Origin: VRUE01 sp963822295
Lineage (GTDB): Bacteria; Actinomycetota; Thermoleophilia; Solirubrobacterales; 70-9
Direction of reading: 5' to 3'
Length of the DNA stretch: 64,000 nucleotides
Assembly (NCBI GenBank): GCA_963822295.1
Contig: CAWGHD010000002.1
Span: 806,001-870,000 of the forward strand
The stretch's first letter is position 1, and each line of letters opens with the position of its first letter. The translations under genes and the position numbers were made by a program. Shown here piece after piece: positions 1-9,278 of this stretch. The notes beneath the pieces were generated by a model. The model worked only from the letters and a program-made list of their open reading frames with translations. It did no database searches and was not told where the DNA came from.

Positions 1-1018
1 TGATGATCGGCAGGCCGGCGCCGACCGGGCCGATGAAGCCGACCGGCCCCAGCTCGGCCTCGATCTCCTCCGGCTTGGCCTGGCGGAAGTCGGTTCCCAT
101 CCCGTTGCGCAGCTTGATCTCGTTGAGGCGGTGGTCGCCGCGCAGGAGGACGAGGACCAGGCCGCGCCCCTCGACGACGATCGGCATCGCCTTGATCAGG
201 GCGCCGGCGGGGACGCCGAGCGCGCCGGAGACCTCCTCGACGGTCGTCAGCCCGGGCGTCGAGACCTCCTCCGGGGAGTCGAGGCGGGGCGGCAGCTCGA
301 CCGCCTGCGGGTCGGCGGAGGCGACCTCGACGTTGGCGGCGTAGCCGGGCGCCAGAGCCACCTCGTTCTCCCCGGCCGCGCAGGGCGCCATGTACTCGTG
401 GGCGCCCGACCCGCCCATCATCCCGACGTCGGACTCGACCCGGTACCAGCGCAGCCCGCAGCGGTCGAAGATCCGGTCATAGGCGCCGGTCTGGAGCTCG
501 TAGGAGCGCTCGAGCCCCTCCTCGTCGCGGTCGAAGGAGTAGGCGTCCTTCATCGTGAACTCGCGGGTGCGGAGCACGCCGGCCCGCGGGCGCGGCTCGT
601 CGCGCTCCTTGGTCTGCAGGTGGAAGAGCATCAGCGGCAGGTCGCGGTAGGAGCGGACCTCGCGGCCGACGTGGTGGGTGATCGCCTCCTCGTGGGTCAT
701 CGCCAGGACCAGCGGCGCGCCCCTGCGGTCCTCGAGCTTGAAGAGCTCGTCGATCTCGTAGCGCCCCGTCTTCTGCCAGTTCTCGGCCGGCTGCAGGACC
801 GGCATCAGCATCTCCTGGCAGCCGATCGCCTCCATCTCCTCGCGCAGGATCCGTTCGATCTTCTGGATCGAGCGCCAGCCGGCGGGCAGATAGCTCCAGA
901 GCCCCGCCCCGAGCTGGCGGACCAGGCCCGCCCGCACCATCAGCTTGTGCGAGACCGCCTCCGCGTCGGCGGGCGCGTCCTTGAGCGTCGGCAGGAAGGT
1001 CTGAGACAGACGGGTCAC
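1..1018 (-). CDS. proS: Prolyl-tRNA synthetase, partial (3' end outside window)
   Basis: Charges tRNA-Pro with proline in the cytoplasm. Reading the minus strand from a GTG at 1018 gives an open frame of 339 codons running off the left edge. It starts VTRLSQTFLPTLKDAP, carries the class II motif 2 stretch LRTREFTMKDAYSF and a GMMGGSGAHEYM segment, and then enters what looks like the INS editing insertion of bacterial-type ProRS (PGLTTVEEVSGALGVP and following). The anticodon-binding C-terminus is not visible. No clear ribosome binding site precedes the GTG. A 45-base dyad repeat sits 25 bases upstream, between this gene and the acyl-CoA ligase, so the two may not form one transcript. Confidence 0.93.
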   Translation of the reverse strand, partial: MTRLSQTFLPTLKDAPADAEAVSHKLMVRAGLVRQLGAGLWSYLPAGWRSIQKIERILREEMEAIGCQEMLMPVLQPAENWQKTGRYEIDELFKLEDRRGAPLVLAMTHEEAITHHVGREVRSYRDLPLMLFHLQTKERDEPRPRAGVLRTREFTMKDAYSFDRDEEGLERSYELQTGAYDRIFDRCGLRWYRVESDVGMMGGSGAHEYMAPCAAGENEVALAPGYAANVEVASADPQAVELPPRLDSPEEVSTPGLTTVEEVSGALGVPAGALIKAMPIVVEGRGLVLVLLRGDHRLNEIKLRNGMGTDFRQAKPEEIEAELGPVGFIGPVGAGLPII

Positions 1019-1042
1019 GCCGAGAAACCTACCCACATCGAG

Positions 1043-1087
1043 ATCGCATCAAGTTGACCATGTATCGCATGGCGAACTTGATGCGAT
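1043..1087. repeat. 45-base intergenic dyad repeat, copy 1
   Basis: Two 20-base arms around a 5-base loop. The left arm is ATCGCATCAAGTTGACCATG; the right arm is its reverse complement except at positions 14-15. Copies of the same total length lie at 49968-50012 and 59262-59306. It begins 4 bases after the stop of the acyl-CoA ligase, so a 3'-end hairpin or terminator role is possible. No T-run follows. Confidence 0.8.
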
Positions 1088-1091
1088 TCGG

Positions 1092-2918
1092 CTACTCCTC
1101 CTCGGCGTAGAGAGCCTCGATCTGCTCGGCGTACTTTTGTTCGATCGGGCGGCGCTTCAGCTTCATCGTCGGCGTCAGCTCGTCGCCGCCCGGCTCCCAC
1201 TGGGTCGGGAGAACCTCGAAACGCTTGATCTGTTCGATCCGGGCGAGCCTCGCGTTGGCGCGCTCGACCGCGTCGGCGACCTCGTCGACCACCGCCTTCT
1301 CGGCGGCGATCTCCTCCGGCGCCGAGGCCTCGATGCCGTGCTGCTGAGCGAAGATCGCCGCGGCCTCAGGGTCGAGCATGATCAGGGCAACGTTGTAGGG
1401 GCGATTGTCGCCGACGGCGACCGCCTGCCCGATCAGCGGGCTGGCGACCTTGATCGTCGCCTCGATGTTGGCCGGCGACATGTTCTTGCCGGAGGCGCTG
1501 ATGATCAGCTCCTTCTTGCGGTCGACGATCTTCAGGTAGCCCTCCTCGTCGAGCTCGCCGATGTCGCCGGTGTGCAGCCAGCCATCGGAGTCGATCGCCT
1601 CGGCGGTCTTCTCGGGCTGGTTGCGATAGCCGGACATGACCATCTCGCCGCGGACCAGGATCTCACCGTCCTCGGCCAGCCTCAGCTCGACGCCCGGCGA
1701 GGGCGGCCCGACGGTCCCGATCCTGATCCGCTCGCGCGGATTGCAGGTGCCGGTCGCGCAGGTCTCCGACATCCCCCAGAGCTCAGCCAGCGGAACCCCC
1801 AGCGAATGGAAGAACTCGGTCACCTCGCGCGGGCAGGGGGCGGCGCCGACGTTGACCGTTTCGAGCTGGTCGAGCCCGAGGCGCTTGCGGATGGCCGAGA
1901 GGATCGCCGCGTCGGAGCGGCTGAATTCGAGGGCGAGATCCGCCGGCACCTCACCGTCGCCCGACTGCTCGGCCTCGACCTTGCGCCGGCCGACCTCGAG
2001 AGCGACCTCGACCGCCTTCTTGCGGATCGGGTCCTGCTCGGCCTCGAAACCGATCTCGAGCGCCGCCTTCAGTTTCTCCCAGATCCGCGGCACGGCGAAG
2101 AACCAGGTCGGCCGCACTTCCGGCATGTAGGCGATCAGCTGTCGCGGGTCCGGGCAGCAGGTTGCGGAGAGACCGTGCGTCATCGGCAGGTAGTGCGTGC
2201 AATTGCGCTCGGCGATGTGAGCCATCGGGAGCCAGGAGATCAGCCGGCCGCTCCGCGGCAGTGAGATCATCTCGTCGAAGCTGTGCATCGCCGCCAGCAT
2301 GTTGCGGTGGGTCAGCTCGACCCCCTTCGGCGGCCCGGTCGTGCCCGAGGTGTAGATCAGCGTCAGCAGGTCATCGGGCTCGACCGCGCGCCAGGCGGCC
2401 TCGAGGTCGAAGTGGTCGAGGGCGCCGCGCTCGAGCTCCTCGATCGTGATCGCTCCGCCCCGGCCCGGGCCGTCGACGATCACGACGTGGGCAAGCGAGT
2501 CGACGGAGTCGCGGGCCTCGAGCACGGTGTCGAGGAATTGCTCCTCGGTGAAGACGACCCGGGCGCCGGCGTCGCCGACGACGTAGGCGACCTGTTCGGG
2601 CGCGGAGGTGTTGTAGACCGAGAAGGGGGTCGCACCGAGGTGGATCGCGGCGGAATCCGCGAAATGGAACTCGGGGCGGTTGGTCATCATCAGCCCGACC
2701 GTGTCGCCACGGCCGATGCCGAGCGCTGCCAGCCCCGCGGCCACCGCTCGCACTCGCTCCGCGTAGTCGGACCAGCTGTATGCCTGCGTGTCGCCCTGGG
2801 TACGGAGCGCCGGTGCGTCGCCGAGCGCCTCCGCGGTCAGCTGGAAGGCCTCGGCCATCGTCGCCGCCTCGAGGCCCGGCGGCCTGGTGGTCTCCGTCGC
2901 TGCGCTTTCTACTGACAA
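1092..2918 (-). CDS. Long-chain fatty acid-CoA ligase (AMP-forming)
   Basis: Activates a fatty acid with ATP and CoA to acyl-CoA. The protein has 608 residues, normal for the FAA1-like family. The AMP-binding P-loop YTSGTTGPPKGV lies near residue 190, the GWLHTGDIG hinge region near 447, and the C-terminal domain has the likely catalytic lysine in TPTMKLKRR near 585. The start is a TTG at 2918 with AGGAG at 2926-2930, 7 bases away. It lies between ispG and proS on the same strand. Substrate chain length cannot be read from sequence. Confidence 0.92.
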   Translation of the reverse strand: MSVESAATETTRPPGLEAATMAEAFQLTAEALGDAPALRTQGDTQAYSWSDYAERVRAVAAGLAALGIGRGDTVGLMMTNRPEFHFADSAAIHLGATPFSVYNTSAPEQVAYVVGDAGARVVFTEEQFLDTVLEARDSVDSLAHVVIVDGPGRGGAITIEELERGALDHFDLEAAWRAVEPDDLLTLIYTSGTTGPPKGVELTHRNMLAAMHSFDEMISLPRSGRLISWLPMAHIAERNCTHYLPMTHGLSATCCPDPRQLIAYMPEVRPTWFFAVPRIWEKLKAALEIGFEAEQDPIRKKAVEVALEVGRRKVEAEQSGDGEVPADLALEFSRSDAAILSAIRKRLGLDQLETVNVGAAPCPREVTEFFHSLGVPLAELWGMSETCATGTCNPRERIRIGTVGPPSPGVELRLAEDGEILVRGEMVMSGYRNQPEKTAEAIDSDGWLHTGDIGELDEEGYLKIVDRKKELIISASGKNMSPANIEATIKVASPLIGQAVAVGDNRPYNVALIMLDPEAAAIFAQQHGIEASAPEEIAAEKAVVDEVADAVERANARLARIEQIKRFEVLPTQWEPGGDELTPTMKLKRRPIEQKYAEQIEALYAEEE

Positions 2919-2991
2919 TTCAACACTCCTCGGGTTGCCCTGGGACCTTCTATCACGCGACGGCTAAGGCGCGGGTAAAGCGGCTGGGCGC

Positions 2992-4245
2992 CTAGGCGCG
3001 GGTGAACCGTCGGCCGGCGGTCGGCGAGGCCTGCTCGTCGAGCAGGACCCTGTCGGACTCTCCCCGTTCGGCCGCCTCGTGCTCCATCTTCGCGATCCTC
3101 TCGGGGGTCAGCTCGCCGGCGTTTTCCTCCTCGATCTTCGCCAGCCAGGCGGCGCCCTCGCGCGACTCGGCCTCGTCGAACTCGACCCCGCCGCGGTCGA
3201 GCGACTTGTCGATCTCCTCGAAGAGGGTGTCGACCAGCGCCTCCTGGGGGACCTTGCGCAGCGGCTTGCCGTGGGCGTAGATCAGGCCCTCGTTCTTGGC
3301 GCCGGCGATGCCGAAGTCGGCGTGGCTGGCCTCGCCGATGCCGTTGACGGCGCAGCCGAGGACGGCGACCTCGATCGGCTCCGTGTAGGCCTCGAGGCGC
3401 TGCTCGATTTCGGCGACGACGGAGTCCATGTCGAACTGGAGCCGGCCGCAGGTCGGGCAGGCGATCAGGACCGGGCCGCGCTCGCGCAGCTGCAGCGCCT
3501 TGAGGATCTCCCAGGCGACCTTGACCTCCTCCTCGGCGTGGAAGGTCGAGAGGCTGATCCGGATCGTGTCGCCGATCCCGTCGGCGAGCAGCGTGCCGAG
3601 CCCGACCGAGGACTTCAGCGAGCCCGACCATTTGGTCCCGGCCTCGGTGATGCCGAGGTGCAGCGGATAGGGGATCTTCTCGGAGAGCAGGCGGTTGGCG
3701 GCGATCGTGTTGGGCACGTTGGTGGACTTGATCGAGACCTTGAAGTTCTCGAAGTCGAGGCCCTCCATCAGTTCGACGAACTCGACGGCGGCGGCGACCA
3801 GGGCCTCCACCGGGGCCTCGCGCTCGAGCTCGTGAAGGTGCTTGGGGAGCGAGCCGGAGTTGACCCCGATCCGCATCGGCACGTCGGCCGCGGTCGCCCT
3901 GACCGCGACCTCGGCGACTTTCTCGCGGCCGCCGATGTTGCCCGGGTTGAGGCGGATGCAGTGGGCGCCGGCGTCGATCGCCTTCAGCGCCAGGGTGTGG
4001 TTGAAGTGGATGTCGGCGATCACCGGGATCGGCGACTCCTTGACGATCGTCTTCAGCGCCTCGACGTCCTCGTCGCGCGGCACCGCGACGCGGACGATGT
4101 CCGCCCCCGCGTCGGCGACGGTGCGGATCTGCTCCATCGTCGCCGCCAGGTTGGCGGTCTCGGTCTTGGTCATCGTCTGCACGGCGACCGGCGCGCCGCC
4201 GCCGATCGGCACGCCTCCGACGAATATCTGGCGCTTAGAGGCCAT
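2992..4245 (-). CDS. ispG: 4-hydroxy-3-methylbut-2-en-1-yl diphosphate synthase
   Basis: Penultimate enzyme of the MEP isoprenoid pathway, a 4Fe-4S enzyme converting MEcPP to HMBPP. The start MASKRQIFVGG at 4245 gives 417 residues; the longer open frame upstream has no family similarity and was discarded. The cluster ligands are visible as CPTCGR (about residue 264) and GCAVNGIGEASHADFG (about 298). The last 60 or so residues (Glu-rich, ending AGRRFTRA) exceed the usual family length. A TACGCT box lies 6 bases before the ATG, so the mRNA may be leaderless. dxr, another enzyme of the pathway, is nearby on the same strand. Confidence 0.96.
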   Translation of the reverse strand: MASKRQIFVGGVPIGGGAPVAVQTMTKTETANLAATMEQIRTVADAGADIVRVAVPRDEDVEALKTIVKESPIPVIADIHFNHTLALKAIDAGAHCIRLNPGNIGGREKVAEVAVRATAADVPMRIGVNSGSLPKHLHELEREAPVEALVAAAVEFVELMEGLDFENFKVSIKSTNVPNTIAANRLLSEKIPYPLHLGITEAGTKWSGSLKSSVGLGTLLADGIGDTIRISLSTFHAEEEVKVAWEILKALQLRERGPVLIACPTCGRLQFDMDSVVAEIEQRLEAYTEPIEVAVLGCAVNGIGEASHADFGIAGAKNEGLIYAHGKPLRKVPQEALVDTLFEEIDKSLDRGGVEFDEAESREGAAWLAKIEEENAGELTPERIAKMEHEAAERGESDRVLLDEQASPTAGRRFTRA

Positions 4246-4318
4246 GCATGGAGCGTATCGGGCGCCCTCACTCACCCGATTTGAACCTATCCCCCTCCGG
4301 AACCGTATCGTCCAACAG
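4246..4318. promoter_or_regulatory. Divergent promoter region, ispG / secreted protein gene
   Basis: A 73-base gap between divergently read genes. On the plus strand TATCGT (4306-4311) lies 7 bases before the ATG at 4319; TTGAAC at 4281-4286 could be the -35 box but the 19-base spacing is long. On the minus strand TACGCT lies 6 bases before the ispG ATG. Both genes lack a ribosome binding site, so leaderless transcription from both sides is inferred. Confidence 0.45.
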
Positions 4319-6067
4319 ATGGGTTCAAGGGGTAAACGGGCCTTGGCGTTCGCTGCCGCGATCGTCGCGCTGCTCATTCCTGCCCCCGTCGCCTCCGCAG
4401 ACTTCCACTTTATGTCGGTTCGCGAGGTCTTCCCGGGCGCCTCCAACAGCAGCTACGTCGTGCTGCAGATGTATGCGGCCGGCCAGAACAACCTCAACGG
4501 CCACAACGTCAGGGCCTACGGGCCGACCGGCACCCTGCTCGGGACCCATACCTTCAGCGGTGCGACGATCGGCACCGGTGCCAATCAATCGACAGTCCTA
4601 GTCGCGGACGATGGCTATGCGGCTGCCTTCCCGGGCGGGCCCTCGCCAGACCGGACCGAAGCCGCCTTCAACCTTCAGTCGAGCGGCGGGGCCGTCTGTT
4701 TCGACTCGATCGACTGCGTCTCCTGGGGGAGCTTCTCCGGCAGCGTCTCCCCCGCCGCGGGCTCGCCCGCATCCCCCGGCGGCGTCACGGTGGGCAAGGC
4801 GCTGCGCCGGGTCATCACGGGCGGTACCTGCACCGGTCAGCTCGACGCCAACGACGACGGCAACAACAGCTCGGCCGAGTTCGTCGAGGTCGACCCGAAT
4901 CCGCGCAGCAGCGGCTCGACGATCATCGAGACCTCCTGCTCGGCACCGAGCGGGCCGACGGTGACAATCGGAACCAAACCGGCGGCAAAAACGAAATCGA
5001 CCTCGGCTGAATTCACCTTCACCTCGAACCCCGCGGGCGCGACGTTCGAATGCAAACTGGACAGCGAACCGGCGTTCACCGTCGGCTGCACCTCCCCGAA
5101 AATCTATTCGGGCCCCCTGGCACCGGGGGGCCACACCTTCCAGGTGAGGGGTGAAAACGTCAACGGCAAAGGCCCGATCGCCAGCCACGCCTGGGAAGTA
5201 GACCTGACCCCGCCGACGACGACGATCTCCAACCCGACGCCGCCGAACCCGAACAGCGGCTCCAGCCTGACCTTCAAATACACCTCGAACGAGTCCGGGT
5301 CGACCTTCGGGTGCAGCATGGTCAAAGTCGGGAACCCGGACGCCTTCTCCTCCTGCCCGGCGACGGGGAAAACCTACTCGGCCCTCCAGGACGGCAACTA
5401 CGTGTTCAAAGTGCGCTCGACCGACCAGGCGGGCAACGAGGGCGCCGCCACCGAATACCCCTTCACGGTCGACACCTCGCTGAAAGACACGACCGCGCCC
5501 GAGACGACGATCACGGGCAAACCGTCGGACCCGAGCAGCAGCACGACCGCGGCCTTCACCTACGAATCGACCGAGGCGGGCTCGACCTTCCAGTGCAAGA
5601 TGGACGCCGAGGCGTTCGCGGCCTGCCCGCCCGAGGGCAAGACCTACACGGGCCTGACCGAAGGCCAGCACACCTTCCAGGTCCGCGCCACCGACACGAG
5701 CGCCAACACCGACGCCTCCCCGGCGGGCGCGACCTTCAGCATCGTGCTGCCGACGGAAACTCCCGTCGTCCCGGTCGTCCCGGTCACGCCGCCCGGCGAA
5801 ACCCCGGTCGCCCCCGACACGAGGCTGACCGGGAAACCTAAACCGAAAAGCAAAGACAGGACACCGACCTTCAAATTCACCTCGACGGTCACCCCGGCCA
5901 GCTTCGAGTGCCAGCTCGACAGCAAGCCGTTCAAGGCCTGCCGCTCGCCGTTCACGGCGCCGGTGAAGCCGGGCAGGCACGGCTTCAAGGTCCGCGCGGT
6001 CGGCCCGACCGGGCTCAAGGACCCCTCCCCCGCCTCGTTCTCCTTCAAAGTGGTGAAGCCGAAATGA
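4319..6067 (+). CDS. Secreted protein with lamin-tail-like domain and four Ig-like repeats
   Basis: Function unknown. The 582 residues start with a signal peptide (KR then a hydrophobic stretch, likely cleaved near ASA at 28). Residues about 29-210 read VREVFPGASNSSYVVLQMY and resemble lamin-tail-type beta domains. Four repeats of about 80-95 residues follow (about 214-297, 298-393, 394-490, 499-582), each with a paired-Cys pattern F.C..D....C and a G.HTF.VRA motif, typical of Thermoleophilia surface proteins. A longer in-frame upstream extension overlaps ispG and was rejected. It overlaps the next gene by ATGA and the two are paralogues. Confidence 0.85.
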   Translation: MGSRGKRALAFAAAIVALLIPAPVASADFHFMSVREVFPGASNSSYVVLQMYAAGQNNLNGHNVRAYGPTGTLLGTHTFSGATIGTGANQSTVLVADDGYAAAFPGGPSPDRTEAAFNLQSSGGAVCFDSIDCVSWGSFSGSVSPAAGSPASPGGVTVGKALRRVITGGTCTGQLDANDDGNNSSAEFVEVDPNPRSSGSTIIETSCSAPSGPTVTIGTKPAAKTKSTSAEFTFTSNPAGATFECKLDSEPAFTVGCTSPKIYSGPLAPGGHTFQVRGENVNGKGPIASHAWEVDLTPPTTTISNPTPPNPNSGSSLTFKYTSNESGSTFGCSMVKVGNPDAFSSCPATGKTYSALQDGNYVFKVRSTDQAGNEGAATEYPFTVDTSLKDTTAPETTITGKPSDPSSSTTAAFTYESTEAGSTFQCKMDAEAFAACPPEGKTYTGLTEGQHTFQVRATDTSANTDASPAGATFSIVLPTETPVVPVVPVTPPGETPVAPDTRLTGKPKPKSKDRTPTFKFTSTVTPASFECQLDSKPFKACRSPFTAPVKPGRHGFKVRAVGPTGLKDPSPASFSFKVVKPK

Positions 6068-7005
6068 GGGCCGGCCGGCGCGCCGCGACGGTGGTCGCGC
6101 TCGCCATGGCCTTCTCGGCGGCGAGCGCCCAGTCGGCGTTCGCGGTCTTCCACGAAGTCCTGATCCGAGAGGTCTACCCCGGCTCCGCCACGGCGCCCGA
6201 ATCCGAGTTCGTCGAGCTGCAGATGTACTCGCCCGGCCAACATCTGGTCAGCGGGCACGGGATCACCGTCCACAACGCCGCCGGCGCCCAGGTCGCGGCG
6301 GCGAAATTCACCTCGAACGTGGGCAGCGGCGCCAACCAGGCGACGATCGTGATCGCCACCACGGCGGCGGAGGCGGAGTTCGGCCTCGTCGCCGACCTCA
6401 CGATCTCGGCCGGGATGAGCCCGACGGGCGGCGCGGTCTGCTGGGACGGGACCCCGGACTGCATGTCCTGGGGCAGCTTCAGCGGCTCGCCCGAATCGCC
6501 GGCCGGGTCACCCGCCGCCCCGGCCGGTATTCCCGACGGCCAGGCCCTGCGGCGCACGATCGCCCCCGGCTGCGCCTCCCTGCTCGAGGCGACGGACGAC
6601 AGGGACAACAGCGTCGCCGACTTCGAGGTCGTCTTCCCGGCGCCCCGCCCCAACTCCGTCGCGCCGACCGAGAAAGCCTGTGGGACGGGAGGCGGGGGGC
6701 CGGGAGGCGGGGGCAACAAAGGCGGGGGCAACAAAGGGGACGCCGCGCCACAGACGTTCTTCAGGCGCAAGCCCGCGAAGCGCTCGGGCGATCGCACACC
6801 GACCTTCCGCTTCTCCTCGAACCGCTCCGACGCGACCTTCCAGTGCAAGCTCGACAAGGGCAGATACCGCGCCTGCCGCTCGCCGTTCACCCGCAAACTC
6901 GGCTTCGGCCCCCACACCCTCAGGGTGAGGGCGCGCGACGGCGGGCAGGTCGACCCCTCCCCCGCGACCTACGGCTTCACGATCCTCCGGCCCGACCGCG
7001 GCTAG
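6064..7005 (+). CDS. Secreted paralogue of the upstream gene, one Ig-like repeat
   Basis: Function unknown. 313 residues: a signal peptide (RAGRRAATVVALAMAFSAAS, cut near AFA), an N-terminal domain matching its neighbour (IREVYPG.., FVELQMYSPG), a Gly/Asn/Lys linker around residues 209-225, and one C-terminal paired-Cys repeat (FQCKLDKGRYRACRSPF). The start ATG overlaps the previous stop (ATGA), so the two are probably translationally coupled and arose by duplication with loss or gain of repeats. Its TAG and the rseP TAG on the other strand share the same CTAG at 7002-7005. Confidence 0.85.
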   Translation: MRAGRRAATVVALAMAFSAASAQSAFAVFHEVLIREVYPGSATAPESEFVELQMYSPGQHLVSGHGITVHNAAGAQVAAAKFTSNVGSGANQATIVIATTAAEAEFGLVADLTISAGMSPTGGAVCWDGTPDCMSWGSFSGSPESPAGSPAAPAGIPDGQALRRTIAPGCASLLEATDDRDNSVADFEVVFPAPRPNSVAPTEKACGTGGGGPGGGGNKGGGNKGDAAPQTFFRRKPAKRSGDRTPTFRFSSNRSDATFQCKLDKGRYRACRSPFTRKLGFGPHTLRVRARDGGQVDPSPATYGFTILRPDRG

Positions 7006-8099
7006 CGGACGTCGAAGCCCTCGCCCGTGAGGCGGCCGATGTCGTTGGTCAGGCCGAGGAAGAAGAGCATGATCACGAGCACGAAGCCGACCGCGCCGGC
7101 GCGCTCCATGACGCTGAAGGGCACCGGCTTGCCGCGCACTTTCTCGACCAGGCTCCAGAAGATGTGGCCGCCGTCGAGGGGCAGGAACGGGAAGAGGTTG
7201 ATCAGCCCCAGTGAGAGGCTGACCACGGCGAGCAGGATCAGCGCGTCGGTGGCGCCGAACTCGTCGATCGTCTCGTTGGCGACGCTGCTCACCCCGACGA
7301 CACCGGAGACTTCCTTGCGCTGTTCCTCGTCGACCAGGTTGGCGAAGACGGTCAGCGTTTTCGTGGTGACCTCCCACATGAACGCGGACGATTTGTCCGC
7401 CGCTTCGCCGGCGCTGACGTCGACCGGCCGGCCGCCGAAGCCGAAGCCCATCAGGGCGCGGCCCGCGGCGGCGCTGTATTCGGGCTTGACCAGGACGGTC
7501 TCGACCCGCCCGTCGCGCTCGACCTTCACCCGCGCGGGCGTGGCGGCGATGCAACCGTCCTTATCGGGGCCCGCACAGCCATGGTTGTTGATCTCCGCGC
7601 GGAAGGCCGTGACGCGGGCGTCCTGGCTCAGGTTGGCGTAGCGGCTGCCGTCGATCGCGATGATCCGGTCGCCCGGCTCCAGGGCCCCGCTCGCCGGGCT
7701 CTTGGGCAGGACTTCGTCGATCCGCGGCGTCGCCCCCATCGAGCTGGTCAGGAGGACGACGAAGAGGATCGCGAAGGCGAGTGCGATGTTGACCGCCGGG
7801 CCGGCGCCGATCACGACGATCCGCTTCCAGACCGGCATTTCGTAGTAGCCGCGGTGCTCCTCGCCGGGCGGCAGCTTGTCCTCGGGGCTCATGCCGCTGA
7901 TCTTCACGTAGCCCCCCGCCGGGATCGTCGCGATCCCGTACTCGGTCTCACCCCGTTTGACCGACCAGATCTTCGGGCCGAAGAAGAGGAAGAACTTCTC
8001 GACCCGCATCCCGGTCGCCTTGGCGGCGAAGAAGTGGCCGGCCTCGTGGAGGACGATCAGCAGCGAGAAGCCGAGGATGACGAGGACCCAGCTCATCAT
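7002..8099 (-). CDS. rseP: RIP metalloprotease (site-2 protease family)
   Basis: Membrane zinc protease that cuts substrates within the membrane (in other bacteria anti-sigma factors or signal peptide remnants). 365 residues: the zinc site HEAGH at 18-22 in the first membrane segment, a PDZ region in the middle (GDRIIAIDGSRY), and the C-terminal NLFPFLPLDGGHIFW segment (about 300-315) with the third metal ligand. It follows dxr with an ATGATGA overlap, the usual order in actinobacteria. The start could be the first or second ATG. Its substrate here is unknown. Confidence 0.95.
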   Translation of the reverse strand: MMSWVLVILGFSLLIVLHEAGHFFAAKATGMRVEKFFLFFGPKIWSVKRGETEYGIATIPAGGYVKISGMSPEDKLPPGEEHRGYYEMPVWKRIVVIGAGPAVNIALAFAILFVVLLTSSMGATPRIDEVLPKSPASGALEPGDRIIAIDGSRYANLSQDARVTAFRAEINNHGCAGPDKDGCIAATPARVKVERDGRVETVLVKPEYSAAAGRALMGFGFGGRPVDVSAGEAADKSSAFMWEVTTKTLTVFANLVDEEQRKEVSGVVGVSSVANETIDEFGATDALILLAVVSLSLGLINLFPFLPLDGGHIFWSLVEKVRGKPVPFSVMERAGAVGFVLVIMLFFLGLTNDIGRLTGEGFDVR

Positions 8100-9241
8100 G
8101 CGAGCGCCAGCCCCCTGATCTGATCCTCGGCGCGGCGCCGGGCCTCGGCGTCGACCTCGAAGAGGTCCTCGAAATGGGTCGGCGTGCGGGCGGGCATCTC
8201 GGCCAGGACTCGCTCGACCGCCTCGGCGATCGCGCCGAAGCCGATGCGGCCGTCGAGGAAGGCGGCGACCGCGACCTCGTCGGCGGCGTTGAGGACGCAG
8301 GGCGCGGTCCCTCCCGCCCTGCCGGCCTCGAGGGCGAGGCGCAGGCAGGCGAAGGTCTCCATGTCGGGCTGCTCGAAGGTCAGCTCGCCGACGGAGGCGA
8401 GGTCGAGCCGCGGCACGTCGACGTCGGCGCGTTCCGGGTGGTGCAGCGCGTAGGAGATCGGCACCCGCATGTCGGGATAGCCGAGGTGCGCGAGCGTGGC
8501 CCCGTCGTTGAGGTCCACAAGCGAGTGGACGATCGACTGCGGGTGGACGACGACCTCGATCCGCTCGTAGGGGACGCCGAAGAGGTGGTGGGCCTCGATC
8601 GCCTCGAAGCCCTTGTTCATCAGCGTCGCCGAGTCGATCGTGATCCGCCCGCCCATCCGCCAGGTCGGGTGCGCGAGCGCGTCGGAGACCGAGACCCCCT
8701 CGAGGTCGGTGCGCCCGCGGAAGGGCCCGCCGGAGGCGGTCAGGACGAGCCGGTCGACGGTCCCGGGCGGCTCGGCGCCGATCAGCTGGAAGAGGGCCGA
8801 GTGCTCGGAGTCCACCGGCAGCAGCCGCGCCCCGGTCGCCTCCGCCAGCGCCATCGTCAGCTCGCCGCCGATCACCAGGCTCTCCTTGTTGGCGAGGGCG
8901 ACGTCGATCCCCTCGCTGAGGGCGACGACAGTCGGCCCGAGGCCGGCGGCGCCGACGATCCCGTTGAGGACGAGGTCGGCGCCGGAGGAGGCGATCAGCT
9001 CGCGGACCCCCTCCTCCCCGACCAGGACGCGGCCCGCCCAGGCTGCGCCGGCCCGCTCGGCGGCCCCGGCGTCGGCGAGGGCGACGGCGGGGACGCCGTG
9101 GCGGCCCGCCTGCTCGACGGCCGTCTCCCAGCCCGAGCCCGCGGCGAGGCCGACGACCTGGAGGTCGTCGGAGCCGGCGACTATCTCGAGCGCCTGGGTC
9201 CCGATCGAGCCGGTGCTGCCGAGGATGACCAGCTTCTTCAT
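8096..9241 (-). CDS. dxr: 1-deoxy-D-xylulose 5-phosphate reductoisomerase
   Basis: Second step of the MEP isoprenoid pathway, converting DXP to MEP with NADPH. 381 residues. The nucleotide-binding GSTGSIGTQ is at 8-16, followed by NKESLVIGGE, and the metal and substrate region LLPVDSEHSALFQ is intact. A C-terminal dimer domain is present. It sits between cdsA and rseP; together with ispG it places two MEP pathway steps in this block. Confidence 0.97.
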   Translation of the reverse strand: MKKLVILGSTGSIGTQALEIVAGSDDLQVVGLAAGSGWETAVEQAGRHGVPAVALADAGAAERAGAAWAGRVLVGEEGVRELIASSGADLVLNGIVGAAGLGPTVVALSEGIDVALANKESLVIGGELTMALAEATGARLLPVDSEHSALFQLIGAEPPGTVDRLVLTASGGPFRGRTDLEGVSVSDALAHPTWRMGGRITIDSATLMNKGFEAIEAHHLFGVPYERIEVVVHPQSIVHSLVDLNDGATLAHLGYPDMRVPISYALHHPERADVDVPRLDLASVGELTFEQPDMETFACLRLALEAGRAGGTAPCVLNAADEVAVAAFLDGRIGFGAIAEAVERVLAEMPARTPTHFEDLFEVDAEARRRAEDQIRGLALA

Positions 9242-9278
9242 CCAGGGGAGTTTAGGTACCGCCCCGCGGGGGGCCCGC

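Noticed and set aside
3842..4318. Upstream extension of the secreted-protein frame into ispG
   Set aside because: It overlaps well-conserved ispG codons on the other strand. A signal peptide starts at the ATG at 4319 with a TATCGT box 7 bases before it.
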